A stretch of 64,000 nt of DNA from Nannobrachium achirus (GCA_963921795.1 OY997640.1:47238881-47302880), one strand, 5' to 3'. Shown: positions 26,316 through 58,743, counted from the first letter of the stretch. The notes: generated from the letters alone by a model not told the origin. A program made the numbers and translations.

Positions 26316-26609
26316 ATTAAGCACTAGAGCCTTGCAGAGAAAAGGCGCAGAATTGTTTAGCCTAAAACACTTATTGCTTTCATTCTGTCCATGTGGGGTT
26401 TGATAGTGATTTAGATATGATGACTGACTGGCGAATAAAAAGCTCTGGTTCCAGCCAAGACATTTTTCACTCTAAGGATAATACACTTTTTAGTAACTCC
26501 ATCTTAATCTGCCTATGTGTTCTGGCTGCAAAGTGAAAGCAGAGGATTGACAGGATGAGAATTGTTTTTCTTCTTTGGCCTAAGCACTTAAGCCATGTAT
26601 GTACTTTGT

Positions 26610-26677
26610 GGAAGAATAGCCAATCTGCAATCTCACATGGCAACAGGTTTTGGGAGCTTGTAGATCTGCTATGTTCG
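26610..26677. repeat. Palindromic core module, diverged
   Basis: GAATAGCCAATCTGCAATCT and GGGAGCTTGTAGATCTGCTA, preceded by TAAGCACTTAAGCC (MITE-end-like, 26580). It lies 19 bp upstream of a long (GT)n. Confidence 0.65.
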
Positions 26678-26693
26678 CTATTCAGGGTTAGGA

Positions 26694-26839
<146 letters not shown>

Positions 26840-27424
26840 TGCATAATGCATTCATGCCATTGCCTGTATAATAAAATGCATTGCAGATATGTAATATTAC
26901 TTGACAGAAGGCCATTGATCCGTCCTGACCTTCTTGCAGGTGTGAGTGAAATCCTTTCCCCTTGGAGAGGAAGTCTCTGTTCGGTCGGGAGAGCCATTGT
27001 TGCTTCATCTTATCCTCTTTTACCTGAGCTGGCACGCCTGGCAGTGAATTAAACTTCCAGCAATCTACTGAACTCAACACGGAACACTGGGACTCATTGG
27101 AGATTTCTCTTTTCATATCTTACTTCACAATTCCTTTGATGCTCGGAAGCCTTGCGTGAGTCTCTTTTTCTTTTCTTTTCTTTTTTTTTTTTTGCTCTCT
27201 TGCTCTCTGACTGCAAGTGTGAAATAAAAATGAGAAGGCACTTAGGCTTTCAAAAGGACCGGAATACATCAGTTACATCTCTGCAATTGCAATTTAGGCA
27301 TTTAGCAGTTTCTTTTATCATGTGATACAAAGTACAGTAACTAGGATACCAGGTAAACCTAAAACCTCTGTCTAAATAACAATAACGTGTGATCTAAAGA
27401 TATGTTTTGTTGCTTTTCCTGCTT

Positions 27425-27560
27425 TAATTGAATAGTATTAGTGAAGAGAAACAGGAAACGGGGAGAGAGACACAGGGAATGCCGCCGGGCTCGGGACTCA
27501 AACCTGCAACGCGCTGTCAGGCTACATTGAGCCTAAGTGCCCAGTCCGGGCCATAACATG
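27425..27560 (-). mobile_element. tRNA-derived SINE
   Basis: On the minus strand GGCACTTAGGCTCAATGTAG and B-box-like GGTTTGAGTCC form a tRNA-like head. It is followed by the body CCCCGTTTCCTGTTTCTCTT, which is typical of fish SINEs. Confidence 0.55.
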
Positions 27561-27739
27561 TGATCTAAAAATAACATCTAACATCTAAATGACATGCATG
27601 GCATAAGTGAACAAGCAATCGCCAGCATACATCTGCTTACATTGGTATACTGTAAACTAGCATCTATCAAAACGGGCAACAAGAAGTGATGCAAAGAGTA
27701 AGGAGTGCTAGGGGGTGAAGTAGAGTCTGAAGAAGTGAG

Positions 27740-28310
27740 TTCAGACTGCAGCAGAATATGGAGAGTCAGTCTGCAGTCTTGTAATGGGGGGTGTCATTCC
27801 ACAGCTTGGGAGGACTGAGAGAGAAGTTTAGGATGCTTGCTTGGAGCTTTTTTGTTAGGGAAGGGAGGGACAGACGTCCTGTGTTAGATGATTTAAGTGA
27901 GCGGGAACGGGTGTACAGCTGGATCATGTCCTGAAGGCACGGCGGTGCCATGGCCTTGATTGCCACCAGTGTTTTGAACTGGGTGGGTGTGGGCAGCAAC
28001 TGGAAGCCAGTGAGGGGATTGTAGAAGTGGGGAGACGTGAAGATTCAGGGAGGTTGAATACCAGGCATGCCACGGCATTCTAGATCAATTGAAGGGGCTC
28101 GAGAGAGAATGCTGGTGGACCAGCAAGGGGGGAGCAGCAGTAGTCAAGCCTGGAGATGACGGAGGTTTGGATAAGGAGCTGGGCAGGCTCCTTGGTAAGA
28201 AAGGGTCTGATCCTCTGGGTGTTGTTGTACCGGCATGATTGAGTGATTGCTGCAGTGTGTGTTTTCTTGAAGGACAGCTAACTGTCCTGTCCAGGACCAC
28301 TACCAGGCTC
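27740..28310 (-). pseudogene. Decayed L2/Rex1-like LINE reverse transcriptase 3' end
   Basis: Minus-strand pieces in shifting frames read ISRLDYCCSPLAGP, PLQLIQNAVACLVFNLP, SPHWLPVA, FKTLVAIKAMAPPCLQDMIQ and LWNDTPHYK. In order they match the end of an L2/Rex-type reverse transcriptase (SRLDYCNSLLAG ... LHWLPV ... FKTLV ... YLQD ... LWNDLP). Frameshifts make it non-functional. Confidence 0.7.
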
Positions 28311-29219
28311 AGATAAGCAGTTATGTATTGTTGTGGAGGAATTCATTCCGTATCAATCAGTAATTGCTGAGTTTAGCTATAGGTCCCTGAAGTTACATTT
28401 GTGACTGCGGCTCATCTATAAGGAAAAGAGAGAGGATAGCGGAAAATGATGGTATGGCTGCGAAGAAGAGACGTGACAAATGGCTTAAAATATAGCTGTG
28501 ATGTATGCTGTTGACTTTGATAATCCCTGACATACTTCCATGCTATTAGCACTGTGTGTACGCAAACACACGTTGCACGATAGGTCTATATGCACGCGCA
28601 CACGCACATGCACACTCCTAAGAGAAGTGGAATGCTGTGTTGTCATTCCTTTGACCCTGAATGTCACTCAAAATAATCTTGGCCGCGTTTGTTGGAGCTG
28701 GCCCAGCCGAACTCAACAAATTCCATTCATACCACCCACACACTCGCCCACACCCTGCCTCAAGATTTATTTTGTATCTTAGACAAGCAGGATATTCATC
28801 TGCGTTTCTTGCTGCAGAGTCCGTAAATGAACTAGGAATCAATAGTGGATGAAAAAGCACTTTAACAGCACTTCCCCTCCTCCTACTCCTACAACCTAGA
28901 GTTAACTGCCGGCCTCTTCTTCTTCCACCGGCCTAACTCTTTTGATGGAAGTCATTACCGGGAGTTTGTTTTATGATTGGCTGGCTTGTGTATTTGAGCC
29001 GATTCCTTCCTGAGCGGTGGCCAATGATGACAGCAGGGGACGTGTGAGGGCAGAGCTCAGGGTTGTTGCGATAGGATGTTCCTGACGTCTGGAGGACAGC
29101 GCTGTTTGCTCACTTCCTGTTCCTAAACACAAGGGTGGAAGGATATCTTCAAGGTACAGTGGCCTTGGATAAGACAGTGTAATGGGTGCGTCTGTCAGTC
29201 TCTCTGTCTGTCAGTCTCT
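28311..29219. other. Intergenic stretch without recognisable gene
   Basis: Unique-looking sequence; no domain in any frame. The frame pair at 28540-28860 is on opposite strands of the same DNA and unsupported. Confidence 0.4.
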
Positions 29220-29227
29220 CTGTCTGT

Positions 29228-29281
<54 letters not shown>
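29220..29281. repeat. (TC)n microsatellite
   Basis: TC run of about 55 bp preceded by three copies of CTGTCTGTCAGTCTCT, a 16-bp tandem unit. Confidence 0.95.
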
Positions 29282-29284
<3 letters not shown>

Positions 29285-29399
29285 CCTCTGTCTCACAGAA
29301 AAAAATGGGATTTTGATCTTTGCATGTAATGCAGGCAGCACAGTTCTAGAATTAATGTGTAATTCAAACAGGCCAGAGATGAAGGCACAGTTGCACATT

Positions 29400-29725
29400 G
29401 GGCTGTCACGATCACACATTTAAGTTGACGATTAATTGTCAAACCAATAATGTGACGAACAATTTAATGTGTGTTTTGTCACTGAACACTGGAACATATT
29501 GTGGATGAAAAATACATTTCTGTTTGCTTCTAGGCTTTGAAGTGGCACAGGGCAGATATGGCAAATATTTAATGACGATTCCATTTCTACAAGCTCAGTC
29601 ACCACTCACAGTCAGAACAATAGCTGTAATTCAGCTATTTCCACTATGTTTGAACATGTTTGAATATGTATGAATATTTTTCAACATGACATGTAATAGC
29701 TGTGACAGGCCTATCTGTCAGTTTC
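29400..29725. mobile_element. MITE-like repeat with GGGCTGTCACGAT end
   Basis: GGGCTGTCACGATCACACAT at the left and (complement) GATAGGCCTGTCACAGCTAT at the right form degenerate inverted ends. A related copy begins TAGGCCTGTCACAATTATTA at 43210. Confidence 0.5.
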
Positions 29726-29766
29726 TTCTTTCTCTCTCTATCTCACCCACTCATTCACTCGTGCGT

Positions 29767-29774
29767 GTGCACGT

Positions 29775-29811
<37 letters not shown>

Positions 29812-29812
29812 C
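29767..29812. repeat. (CA)n microsatellite
   Basis: Short CA run after a GTGTGCACGTGCAC palindrome. Confidence 0.9.
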
Positions 29813-31457
29813 TGGGATTTTGATCTTTGCACATAATGCAGCACAGTTCTACTATTTAGAGTAATGCAAACAGATGTAGGCAGGTACATGTACAGTTGCA
29901 ATTAACATGCTTGCATCATGACTGCTTTAGTAACGTGAATCCCACTGTAATTGATACCTTGTCACATGTTCAAGCGATAAATGTGACGTTTACAGCGAGC
30001 GACACTGGGTGCACTTCAGCTTTTGTTGCCTGAGTCAATATTTAGATATTTGTTATTCATATCAGGCATGCCCCCTCCCATATAAACCCATTGAACTTCA
30101 AACCCCTATAGTTCTGGTGACTGATATTGTTCTAATGAGTGAGGGGGCCGTGCTTTTTCATTTACTTTTTTCATTACTTTTCCCCTCGTTTTTTTAATTA
30201 ATCTTTTTGAAAATGAAAAAAGAAATACAATAAATGTAAAAAAGCAACATTATCCCTCACCAGAACAAGGCACATGTGTTTTCAATTAGTCTAACATGGT
30301 TACAATAGAGTTTATGCATTGTGCTTTCTGTTTTGTTTTTTTCCTCCACACTATCACTTTTGTCTGTGCCTTTCATAAGGCTCTTCACTCCCCCTAGAAT
30401 TCAGACGCAGAGCAGAAACTTCAAAGCGTGCGGCGGCCACAGCGGTGTGATTGCATCATCACACACAGCCTAGTAGGTGGCCTTCGCGTGACCCCTCCCC
30501 CCCACCCCATGGCCGCCTGCATCACTCTGTAAACACAGAGCCATGCTGCGCATTTGGTGGTAGATAGTTTAATAAGGAACCCATTTAAGATGTAAAAAAA
30601 AGGAGTCGACTGCTGTATTTTGATCTTTCACCGTGGCTCCTTGACATAATATAATAACCAGGACACCCTAACTTATTTTTAGAGGGGAGATTGATGAAAT
30701 CCTACTACTTTATAACAAATCTCCTGCCCCCCCCCCCCCCCCACACAGAACAGCCTGTGTCCACCACTGCTCTTTGACTAGACTTGTTCGCAGCCGTTTG
30801 CAAATATGTAACCAAAGGTCTTCAACATGACCCCAGTGTCCTGTGCTTTGTGCACTCACAGCCTGCAGCATAAATAAGTGTTCAGCAAAATCCTCAGCGT
30901 TAATGAGGGGGTATAAATACATTTTGTTTGTACCCCCTCAGAGCTAAATGAATTACAAGGGTCTCGTGAAGAGTCGTGATATGTGCAGTCACACAGACTG
31001 CTGTGTGTGTGCAGTGGTGATGGCTGGCTCTCGTAACCACAATATAATGGGTCTGAGCCTCACAATGGCTGAGGTTTGCCCTTGAGCAAGAGTCTGAAAC
31101 CCTACCTGTATCAACAGGTGCCGCTCCTGGCTGGCATTGCACTCTTGGCTTCTCACAGAAGAACACATGGAATAACGTGAAGTTCCCTATAGCAGCAGTG
31201 GTTCTCTCTCAAACATTTTTCATGTAATTTAACATGTCATTTAACATGTATTTGGCCACAGACCTCCCATTTATAAATATTGTCCCAGAGGCCCCCAGAA
31301 GAGAAGGTTTGTGTAAGACGTTTTCGATAGCACATGTTGAGTTTGTACAACTACTATTTCTGAATAGCTGAAGTAACTCATTTAGCTGGGGACCACCTGG
31401 AACCCTAAAAACGACAATCATAAAATCGGTGTTGTAATATTTTGTCCTTACAAGTAT

Positions 31458-31460
<3 letters not shown>
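29813..31460. other. Intergenic stretch without recognisable gene
   Basis: Poly-C at 30726-30742. TTGCCCTTGAGCAAGAGTCT at about 31076 is a SINE-body fragment. hAT-end and core-like remnants lie at about 31200-31400. No gene recognised. Confidence 0.4.
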
Positions 31461-31556
<96 letters not shown>

Positions 31557-31566
31557 CGCGCGTGCG
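31461..31566. repeat. (TG)n microsatellite
   Basis: About 100 bp TG with GCGTGTGCG interruptions, ending GCGCGCGTGCG. Confidence 0.95.
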
Positions 31567-31744
31567 ATAAAACTACAGGCATTAAACCAAGATATTAAAT
31601 GACTCCCAGCGGTCCTTGAACGTGCACCTCCCTGCGTCTCAAATGCCCCACTGTTATGCCATCTGTTCCCACAGTGCTAATGTCGCTACGCTAGCCCTCA
31701 GCATATAGGCTTCATGGATCCCCACTGGGCAAATACACATTCTT

Positions 31745-31853
<109 letters not shown>

Positions 31854-32045
31854 AAGGGCAAATATACATTCTTAAATACACACATACATACACACGCAGA
31901 GCGCAAATATACATTCTTAAACACATACACACACGCAAAGTCGCAAACACACACAGAGCAAATATACGTTCTCTCAGAAATTCCATAACTTTCCCTCTCA
32001 ACCACACACGCACACGCGCACGCATGCACGCACGCACACACACAG

Positions 32046-33037
32046 CAACAGACAGACTCCTACACATAGCCGTTATAGCGTGTATATACATTCTTTCACA
32101 CCATGGTGTTAGGAATGTTTATACTGAAACTATTTAAACTGTGTTAACTGCAGTGCTACCTGCTTGCTGCCAGCTAGCTATCTCAATGTTTCCCAAACAA
32201 TGGGTCAGGTCCATTTTGGGGTCACGGACACAATTTTGCATGGGTCGTGACTGAGTAAATATAACAAAAGAGATATATAATCTAATCTGTTGTCCAGGTG
32301 CTGGAGAAACCACAAATCAAGAGTGTAATAGAAATCTGCACATTGATTCTCAGCTCCACTTTTTCTTTTTCTTTTTTCAGCTTTTTTCGGTGTTTCGATC
32401 TCAGTAGATCTTCATTCTTGAGGAGATTTACAGGACGTTTCCCCCCCCCCCCCAAATGTAACTAATTTAGCTGGAGACCCTCTGGAACCCCTTCACAGAC
32501 CCCTGGGGGTCCCTAGAACCCACTCTGAGATCCACTGCATTATAGTATCAACACTCCCCTCTTCTACCTTCTCCATCTTGCTCTCTTTCTGTCTCTCCTC
32601 CAGACTATACATGCTCCTAACTTACAGTGACCAGACATCCTTGTTTGTCCTGCTTTTACGCAGGGTGTCCTGATTCTTGACATCGTCATGGACATCAAAT
32701 GTACCGCTTTTCAACATTCACTAACATTGGCCAGATTGTTACCACAATATTACTTGTTTTCACTGCTTGCTCTGTTCTGCTGAAAGGTGCAGTCGCTAGG
32801 CGCTAAAATAGCTGTCGTCCATCCTGATGAAAATGCTTATGTTGTGCAAATATAATATATATGCAAATATTATGTGCACAATGCACATCATCATGTATGA
32901 CATGATGTGCAATTGTGCATGCATAAATGATCATGTGTGTGCATGACTCATTTTCATTCATTTAACTGTCCTGGTTTGTGGGATTGAAAATATGGACACC
33001 CTACCCTAATGCCTGTTTTATACGGTGCCATGGCATT
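32046..33037. other. Intergenic stretch with hAT-type fragments
   Basis: At 32465-32540, TTAGCTGGAGACCCTCTGGA and GACCCCTGGGGGTCCCTAGA are internal pieces of the GTGGTTCTCAA family. A poly-C lies at 32441. At 32850-32940, ATGTGCA-type repeats. No gene. Confidence 0.4.
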
Positions 33038-33214
33038 GGTCCGAAATCTCATTGTTCCTACATCCCATTAGTCAGAATCTGGTGATGTTAACCTGGTGAA
33101 GAATACTATGCCTAAACCTAAACCTAACCTCAGTAAAACTATGCCTAAACCTAACCCTAACTAATTTAGGACTAATGAGATGTAGAACTAATGAGATTTC
33201 GGACTTATGGGCAG
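33038..33214. mobile_element. MITE with CCGAAATCTCATT inverted ends
   Basis: GTCCGAAATCTCATTGTTCC and (complement) GTCCGAAATCTCATTAGTTC are inverted ends. A CCTAAACCTAACCCTAAC tract between them is an internal low-complexity part. Confidence 0.7.
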
Positions 33215-33903
33215 TCCCCTTTTATACTTGCTTGTGCACCATGTTGCGGAACCAAAAGTAGCTGATCTACAAGATCCCAATGCGAAATGAGCTCATCTTG
33301 TTAAACGATAGATAGGAGATCATAACACAGAGGTCAGTCTCCCAACCACTTTCATCTGGCAAGTGTCCATCCATACCCTGTAGGTCAGGAGTTGCAGGTA
33401 TAATTGTGTCTCATTGCAACAAATCCATCCATCTTGATTAGATTAGGAAATCATTTTGCTCGGGTCAATACATTACATTCAAGACAAGACAATACATGAA
33501 TATACACCACAATTACAATTAACACCCAGCAACCGACAATAAAGACAAAATCTACTTCAATTCTATAAAAGTTGTGCCTAATAATAAATGATAGATGTGC
33601 ACAGTAACAGTCAGGGTTCACTAAAGTAAGGTTCACGGTTCTCTTGCCACTATTCCGCCACTGATCTTTCAGATTAAAGATTGAACGTTTCAATGCATAA
33701 AAATGCCTTGGAAATAGCATGGCTTGAAAGAGACTGGGATACAATGAAACAGAAGGGCTTTGTTCACCTACAATGTCTGCCCCCCCCCCCCCCCCTTTCT
33801 CGTTTCTAACAATCGCTCATTTTCTGCCTATCTTGTGCAATCATTTTCTTGCTTTTCTTCAGCTTTTTGTGCATATCACATATAATACCAGCCTTCTTTT
33901 TAA
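33215..33903. other. Intergenic stretch with half core motif
   Basis: CAAAAGTAGCTGATCTACAAG at 33250 is a left half of the palindromic module. A poly-C lies at 33781-33795. No gene. Confidence 0.4.
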
Positions 33904-34245
33904 GACAGTGGATCTCAACCTTCTCTCTCAGGACTCACTTGAAAATCTCAAGTGTTTGCAACCAATGTAATCCTGGGCGCAACACCCCCTCTGCCAACCT
34001 GGGGAGAGCAACGGACTGACCACATGATTCCTTCAGTGCATGAGGAGTCCAAGCTGCTTCTTTTCACCTGACAGGGAGGATTTTCCCTGGTTAGAAGTAG
34101 CGTGTGGAAGGAACACGTTATTCCAACCAGTTCCTTCCCCCTCCATCAGGTTCCCCTGCTGTTCAGGGGGAGGCATTATAGAGACCAGGATTACTGCATG
34201 TTCTTAGGTATCTGGACTACCTACCCTAGGGGACACGTGGAGAAA
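33904..34245 (-). mobile_element. Second copy of hAT-SINE composite
   Basis: Parallels 14098-14560 almost base for base through CTTCTTTTCACCTGACAG and GTGTGGAAGGAACACGTTAT, but the SINE head is truncated. Confidence 0.65.
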
Positions 34246-34604
34246 ATCCTTGAATCTTTTTAACATGTTACTTAAGATCTCCCCGCTCCGAGCGAGAAGC
34301 TTGGTAAAGACCAGGACCCGCTCATATTGAACATAAGTCTTAAATAATTAGTTAATGAACAGCTAAAATCAGTTTGCCTCTGCAGTCTGCGTAAATGACG
34401 TCCCTGGCTTTGTTTGGATTACTTGAGGTGATCAACAGAGCATCGATCCCATAGCCTGGGGGAGCGTAACCGTGACAACATTAATAGCCCTCCTCATTGG
34501 CTACAGCGCCAGCCAATGTGGAGAAAGTGACGGGAAATGAGAAAGTGACGAAGTCAGGTCAGAGCAATCTGTAGATCAGGTCTGGAAGACCTAATAAAAA
34601 CTTC
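34246..34604. other. Intergenic stretch
   Basis: No recognisable element or gene. CCAATGTGG at 34513 and GAAAGTGACG repeated at 34523 and 34541 are the only local motifs. Confidence 0.35.
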
Positions 34605-34668
34605 TAAAATAGCTGATCTACAAGCTCACAAAGCATTGATTGCAAGCTTGCAGATCTACCATTTGTGC
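34605..34668. repeat. Palindromic core module
   Basis: AAAATAGCTGATCTACAAGC / GCAAGCTTGCAGATCTACCA around an AAAGCATTGAT centre. Confidence 0.8.
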
Positions 34669-34734
34669 CCAAAATAGGAACATCAGAGTGAAAGCAGTTT
34701 AACTTTTTTGTCTCCCTGCCTCTTATAATCTAGT

Positions 34735-34736
34735 TG

Positions 34737-34771
<35 letters not shown>

Positions 34772-34788
34772 ATGCATGCATGCGCGCA
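34735..34788. repeat. (GTGC)n tetranucleotide repeat
   Basis: Seven GTGC units followed by GCATGCATGCATGCGCGC. Confidence 0.95.
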
Positions 34789-35299
34789 TACCTGCCTACT
34801 GGGTGCTGTTCTATACCTCCTCATCAAAGCCAGTGTTTGTGTTTGCTTGTTTATCTCTGGCTTCTATTCCGGGGCACTCTCCAGGAGCCTTGACGAAGTT
34901 GACAAGACACAAGCCACTGCTCCTAAGTCCCTACAGAGTGAGACTTTTGCTTTTACTGTAAGCTGTCATTGTCTAGAGTCCTTCAAAAACACTGAGGAGA
35001 CGTGCTTTTTGCCTCTCCCTGTGTTTACGGGAGGTACTGTTTCTCTTGCATAGCCTGCATTAAGCTCCACTGTTGATTTGTGAAGACTAGTGCCATAGTG
35101 TAATGAAGGGCACACTAGAGGTCGGTTCTTCTCCCTCTTCCACTGTGATCTCCTTTCTCTTTCTCCCCTCAGGAGACTGAAATATTCTGTGTGTTCTGCA
35201 TGGGCTCTGCTCGCTCTCTGGTGACTCTCCACCCTCCAAATCCACCATGTTGCTAGAGTCCACATGACCCCGCAAGAGTTTGAATATAGGCTATGTATT

Positions 35300-35610
35300 T
35301 TTTTTTAAGTGAACACTTGTAACAACAAAAATTTTGCTTCTGGGGGGTCCCTGGAACTAAATATTTTGAGATGGGAGTCTGTGGCCAAATACTTGCTAAA
35401 ATTTTCACTATTTTTCAAAAATAGCAGATCTACAAGGCAAGCTAGTGGTGCGGTGGTGCCATGCTGTGAGCTTGTATATCTGCTATTTTTCAATAGTTAA
35501 AACGCAAAGTAATGCGTTCCCAGTCTAAATGGGTTAACATTCATGGGGGGCCCGCAGTGAATCTTTGTACCCACTACCCAGGGCCCAGAATCTGGTGCGA
35601 CACCCCTGAT
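35300..35610. repeat. Composite repeat, paralogue of 39540-39908
   Basis: GCTTCTGGGGGGTCCCTGGA, a palindromic core (35415-35491), TAATGCGTTCCCAGTCTAAA, and a tail GGGGGGCCCGCAGTGAATC. All occur in the same order in the copy within the palm3 third coding intron region. Confidence 0.7.
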
Positions 35611-36256
35611 TGCATGAATTGTGAAATGCGTTGGGAACGACAATCTCGAATGTTTAAATTCTTCCACTTCCCAAAAGTAGACTTCTATGTACATATACAG
35701 TATACAGTATGTTTCATCATCTGGAAAAAGCTATGGTTTGTGTGTGCAAGTGAGAACTTACTAATGACTGTTGTTCTTTCAACATGAGTTTGGGTCTATT
35801 CTCTCTCATACGGTTTAATGGATCTCTCACATTGTACCATTTAGTGTCAGCTGCAGGGGAACACAAATACTGCCTGCTCTCATTTGCTTAGACATGCCTG
35901 AGGCTGTGTCACCACCAGGGAAAACCCAAGAGTTAATGGCATAAGTAGTAAGTAGACACTTTTGGTAGGGATGGGAATACAGAGTCTGATAACGTTGTGT
36001 TAGGCAAGTTGTAACAGCGTAACCACCACTTAAACCCTATTATACTTCATTGGCCCAGGGTACCCCACGGGTATATACTCGTCCTCCTTTTCTCCATTTA
36101 CCATATCTCTTTGGGATTGTTGATCTAAGCTTGTTGTAGATCTGCTCTTTTCATTCATGAGGCACAGACGAACACTGACCCAGTGCAACAAATAACTACT
36201 GTATGGTCATGCACAGCCACACACTTTACAGACGAGCTCAAATAATATGCGTCATA
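35611..36256. other. Stretch upstream of palm3 coding exon 1
   Basis: MITE-end ACCACTTAAACCCTATTATA at 36011 and half core TTGTAGATCTGCTCTTTTCA at 36136. No gene or clear promoter. Confidence 0.4.
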
Positions 36257-36311
<55 letters not shown>

Positions 36312-36340
36312 GTATGTCTGTCCGTCCGTCTGTCTGTCTG
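36257..36340. repeat. (TGTC)n tetranucleotide repeat
   Basis: About fourteen TGTC units, then CCGTCCGTCTGTCTGTCTG. It lies about 160 bp upstream of palm3 coding exon 1. Confidence 0.95.
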
Positions 36341-36506
36341 GGACTAGTCTTAAGTTTAGAAGATCCATTCCAGAATATTAACACGTATTTGCGCATTCTC
36401 TTTCGGTGAAAGACGAATGACCAGCTGTAGGGTTTAAATGGATTGTTCTGACCCTAAACCTCTGGTCTCTTGACTTTTGTCCTTGTCGTGTCTTGTCACA
36501 GGTGCC

Positions 36507-55427
<18,921 letters not shown>

Positions 55428-55466
55428 TCACAGACTCGTCACGTTGTATTTCCCCTCGTGTTTTAT

Positions 55467-55620
55467 ATCCACTTAAACCCTCTTAGACTTAGCAAACCGG
55501 ACCCGAGTGGACTCTGTACTTGGACTGCTTGTCGATCTACAAGCTGTGAGCTTGTAGATTTATTTTTTTGTGCTAATGTTTCCCCCCCCAGGATATGGGT
55601 GCTAGGGTTCAAGTGGTTAA
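55467..55620. mobile_element. TTAACCAC-type MITE in the palm3 3' UTR
   Basis: CCACTTAAACCCTCTTAGAC to (complement) TTAACCACTTGAACCCTAGC. The core is a compact hairpin GATCTACAAGCT-GTG-AGCTTGTAGAT at 55534-55559. It starts only about 40 nt after the stop codon, so the transcript should carry it unless the UTR is spliced. Confidence 0.8.
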
Positions 55621-56785
<1,165 letters not shown>

Positions 56786-56812
56786 GACTTTATATACAAG
56801 TAATGCTGAATG

Positions 56813-56945
56813 TACTCCGTCTTACGACAGTGTCTCGCGTCAATAATAGCTGATCTACAAGCTCATCATGCATTGCATCGTGACACGTTGTGAGCTTGTA
56901 GATCGGTTATTTTCAGCATGAGACGCCGTCATATGACGGAGTATA
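56813..56945. mobile_element. MITE with ACTCCGTC outer repeats around the core
   Basis: ACTCCGTCTTACGACAGTGT at the left and (complement) ATACTCCGTCATATGACGGC at the right. The core AATAGCTGATCTACAAGCTC / TTGTGAGCTTGTAGATCGG is at 56842-56914. This is a different wrapper around the same core. Confidence 0.8.
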
Positions 56946-57575
56946 AATCGGGCGTCACTTACTGGAATTGAGAATGTCTGGGTAATTTTTTGAGCTTGTC
57001 AGTTAGGAAACCAGTGAACATGGTTTAATGATTAAACAAGTTTGTGAAACATTGTTTCAATGCCATCCTTCTGTTCGGTAAACTTTGGATTTTTGTGCTG
57101 AAATGACATAATTGCACACATCGTTACTGTCGGGCTAAAAACTTGTGTATTAACATTTTTTTTACCTCTTTAACCATATTTTAAAGTTTCTGCTATTTTT
57201 GAAAAAATATTGAACGTTCGTGCAAATCTTTGAATATAAGTATTGAAAGAATTAAAATCTTAGCTTCCGGAGGTCCCTGTTACAAAACATTTTCAGGTGG
57301 GGTTCTGTGGCCAAATATAGGCCTATATCAATCTGGGGGTCCGTGACCTTGACATGAAAAGGTTGAGAACTAACTGCTGTACAGTATCATCTTAGAGTGC
57401 TGATTGTTTCACCCATCACAACTCCTAGCAGGTGTTCTTCACTCAAAGGTTTAGAAATATATCAAAAGGAAACATGCCATTTACTGCATCAAAATACATG
57501 TTGGATCTATGTTGAATACGCTGTTCTATATACCTAGTAGCAATTCCTTTTAAGAGTGCAAAATATCCTCAGAGC

Positions 57576-57581
57576 AATAAA
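57576..57581 (+). terminator. palm3: Candidate palm3 polyadenylation signal AATAAA
   Basis: AATAAA in GAGCAATAAATCAC, 2.15 kb after the stop codon, followed by unique sequence. It is the first canonical hexamer I find downstream of the stop; weaker variants could be used earlier. Confidence 0.35.
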
Positions 57582-57649
57582 TCACTATGCAAACTAAACG
57601 GTTTTCAGACTGCAAGTACCGATTGCAGGTTTGTATTAGAATATCATTT

Positions 57650-57760
57650 GAGGGCACTCGGGTGGCGCAGTGATACAACACACAAATGTGTGTGGGGAAG
57701 AATTTATTGCAGACTAAATAACTAAATTGGAGAGAAAAAGGGGTAAAAAGCTAAAAGTCT
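57650..57760. mobile_element. SINE fragment
   Basis: GGGCACTCGGGTGGCGCAGTG resembles a tRNA-like SINE head; it is followed after about 60 bp by AATTGGAGAGAAAAAGGGGT. Short and diverged. Confidence 0.4.
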
Positions 57761-58684
57761 TTTCTCTGCCCTGGCCGTGTTCCAGTAACACACAAGCGGC
57801 AGCACCCTGTGCATTCTGTATTCTGTCTCCTCTACACAGAATCAAAGCTATGAAAACAGTTGGTCTTCAGTATAAAGGTAAAATGGATGCATTCTGTGTT
57901 GGACCTTCACTCTCTGGTTGTATGCTTGAAGTGGCATCTCACTGGAAAATAGAATTTAGTTGTTCTTTATAACTTATTGTTTCCGAGTTAATGGAATGGA
58001 AAGTAGGCACAATTTAAGTTTTAGGAGGTCATCCCAAATGGCAAAATGATGTTTGAGGGAGCTGAGGCTCTGGAAATCCATACTTTCATTGCTTTTATAG
58101 CAGCACTGTTTGTTAATTTGGAGACAGGCAACTGTAATTGTGAATAAATTGCATAGAACAGGTTGGCCTTTGTCCAGTTTTGTACTTTTACACTACACTA
58201 GGTTCCATCTAGCTAGCACCAATACTGAATATTTCAGTCAACTTTGTGGAGTATATAGAGCTTGCATACATTTCCAATGCAACAAAAGCCACAAATGGAA
58301 AGACTTAATTTCCTGTAAAACAAAACAAAAAATGTTAGGGCTGGGTGATACAGTATGACTCGATCTCATAATTGCCTCAATTATGATTAATGTGGGCCCT
58401 GGCCCACATGTTGTAAATATCTGAACAATGCATTTTCACACTGTTCCTGTTTAGAAGGTGGGTGTAATAGGCATACAAGTTATATACTTGTTCTATGCAC
58501 GCTATACAAGTTGTGGTTGCTGGCCATAGACACTCATGGATGGCTTTTCAGCCAATGTCGGCTTGGTCTGTCAAGGCACTTAGTTTACACTTCTACAGTT
58601 TATGGACCAAATAACGTGTCACCCATGTTTCTTATTGGCCTGATGACCATATCAATGTAGGTGCCTACGTATTTGGATGCATAT

Positions 58685-58686
<2 letters not shown>
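57761..58686. other. Intergenic stretch without recognisable gene
   Basis: No domain in the frames at 57727-57972 or 58110-58358. Nothing else recognisable. Confidence 0.4.

Positions 58687-58741
<55 letters not shown>
58687..58741. repeat. (CA)n microsatellite
   Basis: About 54 bp CA. Confidence 0.95.

Positions 58742-58743
<2 letters not shown>

Noticed and set aside
26940-27154. Possible non-coding exon (TTCTTGCAG at left, GTGAGT at right)
   Set aside because: Both signals are present, but there is no coding content, conservation clue or partner exon; too weak to list as a feature.
33115-33170. Telomere-like CCTAAACCTAACCCTAAC tract
   Set aside because: Only two exact CCCTAA-type units; it is the interior of a MITE with CCGAAATCTCATT ends, not an interstitial telomere.
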